From Turritopsis dohrnii (Eukaryota; Cnidaria; Hydrozoa; Anthoathecata; Oceaniidae): a stretch of 64,000 bases of DNA. Location: NCBI GenBank assembly GCA_027922465.2, contig BQMF02000664.1, positions 62,001 to 126,000 of the forward strand. The letters run 5' to 3'. A program made the position numbers and the translations under genes. Below the pieces are notes generated by a model. The model did no database searches, was not told where the DNA came from, and worked only from the letters and a program-made list of their open reading frames with translations. Shown here one piece after another: positions 49,901-52,900 of the stretch. Each line of letters opens with the position of its first letter. Within the stretch, counting starts at the first letter, position 1.

Positions 49901-52900
49901 TTCTAATCTGAAATTTGTTTTTTCGCTGTTTTTCTTTCGTTTTGAGCCAATTTTTAATGCTTCCTTTGCTATTTTTTTGAACTACACATTTTTTGTTTAG
50001 CACAAAAACAACATCAAAACTTTCTACAACTTCAAAATCAAAAAGCAGCATCAAGATATATACAGTTTCTTTTAAAAGAATCACGAGGCTCCAAAGCGTC
50101 AAAATTGAAGAATATATCACCCTCAGGCTCATAATTTGCAATCATAAATTTGATGCGATTCAAACGAATTTGATTTATTTGATTGGAGAAAACGCCAAAA
50201 TATGATAATGGAATTCAAACTGTTAACCCAATTATTCATTTTTATTTTTGTACATTTACAGACTATAAGGAGATTCTTCGTTTATAAATCGATACGCCGA
50301 TTAGCACTATCCCTGTAAAGGTAAATAAGGGTTTCCCAAGTTTCATTATCAAAGTCATCTGGACCAATCAAGACTAATCACACTAGTTTATCTTTAATTA
50401 TTTCGTTGTTTTATTGCAAGTTTTTTGGGCACATTTTTTGGGCACCCATAACAGTTCAACATTATCAAAATCCCTCTGGATTTGGCACTGATGTTTACAG
50501 GAAACAAACTTTCAGTGGAGTATAATTCTAATTTCATAAATTTTATTGCCTACGAGTATAAACGTGAACTTATTTTTTCAATAGTTTCTACTTTTCAACT
50601 TCCTTACATTGAAGTTATGAAATTCCAAGATATTTTAGCTCATAACTCTTACCCTAATGTTTTTGTTGATAGATTTATTAAAAATTTCTTAGTTAAGCTT
50701 CATGCTCCTTAGACAACACCATGTTTTCCTGAAAAAAACCCAGCTGTGCATAGGTTAACTATCATCACAGTTACGTATCAGGCTAGTTAACTCTTTACAA
50801 AGGTCTCTTCTCAAGACCTTACTTTCAAATGCTGTGTAAAAATTTCAGTGTAGTCGCTGCAATGCTATTTATTATGGTAAACCCACTAGACGTTTGGAAG
50901 AAAGACCTACGGAACACTTGGGTATTTCCCCATTAACTTGGAAATGTATTACTAGTACTCAGTTTTCAGCAGTGAAAGATCACCTACTGTTTTGCAATAC
51001 GTCATCCTTGAACAATTTGTTATCCTTTATCCTTTATCCTTATCCTAGAGAATTTTATTATTATTACTTTTGCTTCTTATTTGCTTTTTGCTTCTAATTG
51101 AGTTAAAGAGAGTTTAGTGATCTATAGAGGCAAACTTGATTTAACCTGATTTAACCTGATAATTCTGCCATCTTCATTTGAAAATGAACATTTTTCAAAT
51201 TGAATTTTGGAATTGAAAAATGCCTCATGAAAGCCACTCATTTCGTTGCTTGTGAATACATGGGTATTTCTACTCAAACTGATAGAGTCACTATAACTCC
51301 CCATTTTTCAGATGTATCTGAACATTATGTTACATTGTCATTGTCATCCTAGCTTATTGATCCATAGGGAAAACCCTCTGTTATACAAGAACATTGCATC
51401 TCTTTCTCTGTTCCTATTTGCTGATTTTTCATTGAGCAATCCATAATTTTGTGTCTATATTTAGGTATTTTTTATTGTTACTGATAATGGACATTTCATT
51501 GCCGAAACGTTGTTGAAATAAAAATAAAAGGGTATGTCCAATATCAACTGGTGTTGTATTTTGATTTTGATGGCAACTTAAGTAATTGCAGAAAAATAAT
51601 TCACTTTTTACAAAGAAATCAACTTTCACTACCATTATCTACTTAAGCAAAGGAAGCTACCAGATTGAAAGTAGCATGCAAAGAGCAAAGTGGATAACCA
51701 ACTTTGACGCAGACTCATTGAACTTCATAGTAAAATAGCAACTGTCTGCGCTGATCCCTCTCTTGTACGCTCTTATTTTACGCTCATCATCATCACGACC
51801 TGGAACATTATACATCACTGTCCATTTCATCAACAAAGGAGCTATCTTCACTGTCGTCACTATTCAGATCACTAGCACTGTTCAAAAGCATCAAAAGCAT
51901 GCTTCGGAACAGTTGTCTCCGAGCTTAATTCTTCTCTTCGCATGTACAAGTCGACTGCACTATCCAATATTTCTTCTCCTTATCCGTGTACAATGAGTTG
52001 TTTCCACATTATAAGCAGCAATTCCTCCATCCTGTCATGTTTCATCCTGAGTCGGGGATCTGATAATAAAATGGTAAGTACACACTCCACTGATGAATTT
52101 GAAATGGTAGGCAAAGGATAAGCTCAACGATGAGAAGAATATTAGGAAATTCCTTCTTTTTATAAACTAGCATTTTCTCCCAAACTTTAGATGCATCAAC
52201 GCCTTTGTAGAAAGTATTAATGGTGAAGCGGAGTGCTTTACATTCTTGGAACACTTTCACTTCATTCAAACCTGCTGAACGTAGGGGTTCCCGGAAGTGT
52301 TCAATCGGATGACTGATGGAATCTTCCTGACATCTCTATTGTCGGTCCAGTACTGGGAATCTAACCATTTTCAGCAAAAATGTTTTCTTTGAATGAAGAA
52401 AACTTCTCCCCTATCAATGGAACACGAACCCATGATCCAAACTCACTATTTCGAGACATTTTTAATTCATGACCAGCCTTGGGATAGGTAGATCAAGTCG
52501 TCCTCGTCAACTTTGTAAGGTTTGAAACGATAATGTCATCAATGTCTTCATGATTCATCTCTTAAAGATTATGGACGGTTTGGTTGACAGCCCAGATTAC
52601 ATCATAAGGCATCACTTGAGTTTTTTCAAATACCAAAGACAAAGGATAAGCCGCTACTTTGCAGAGATAGTTATAATGATGCAGCTTGCTTGCTATGCCA
52701 ACATTTTTCCTCTTTGTCTCCCCACGATGCCTTAGACCAGCCTGTGCTTCGTCAAACACGGTAATCAATGCAGGTCAATTGGCATTAATTTTGCAAAGCC
52801 CCTCCTTCTGTGGCTAATAAATCTCATTCCATGTATTTCAGAAAGAGGGTAGTGGGTTATATTTACTGCTTCCGACGTCTTCTTTGCTTGTGCTTTCAGT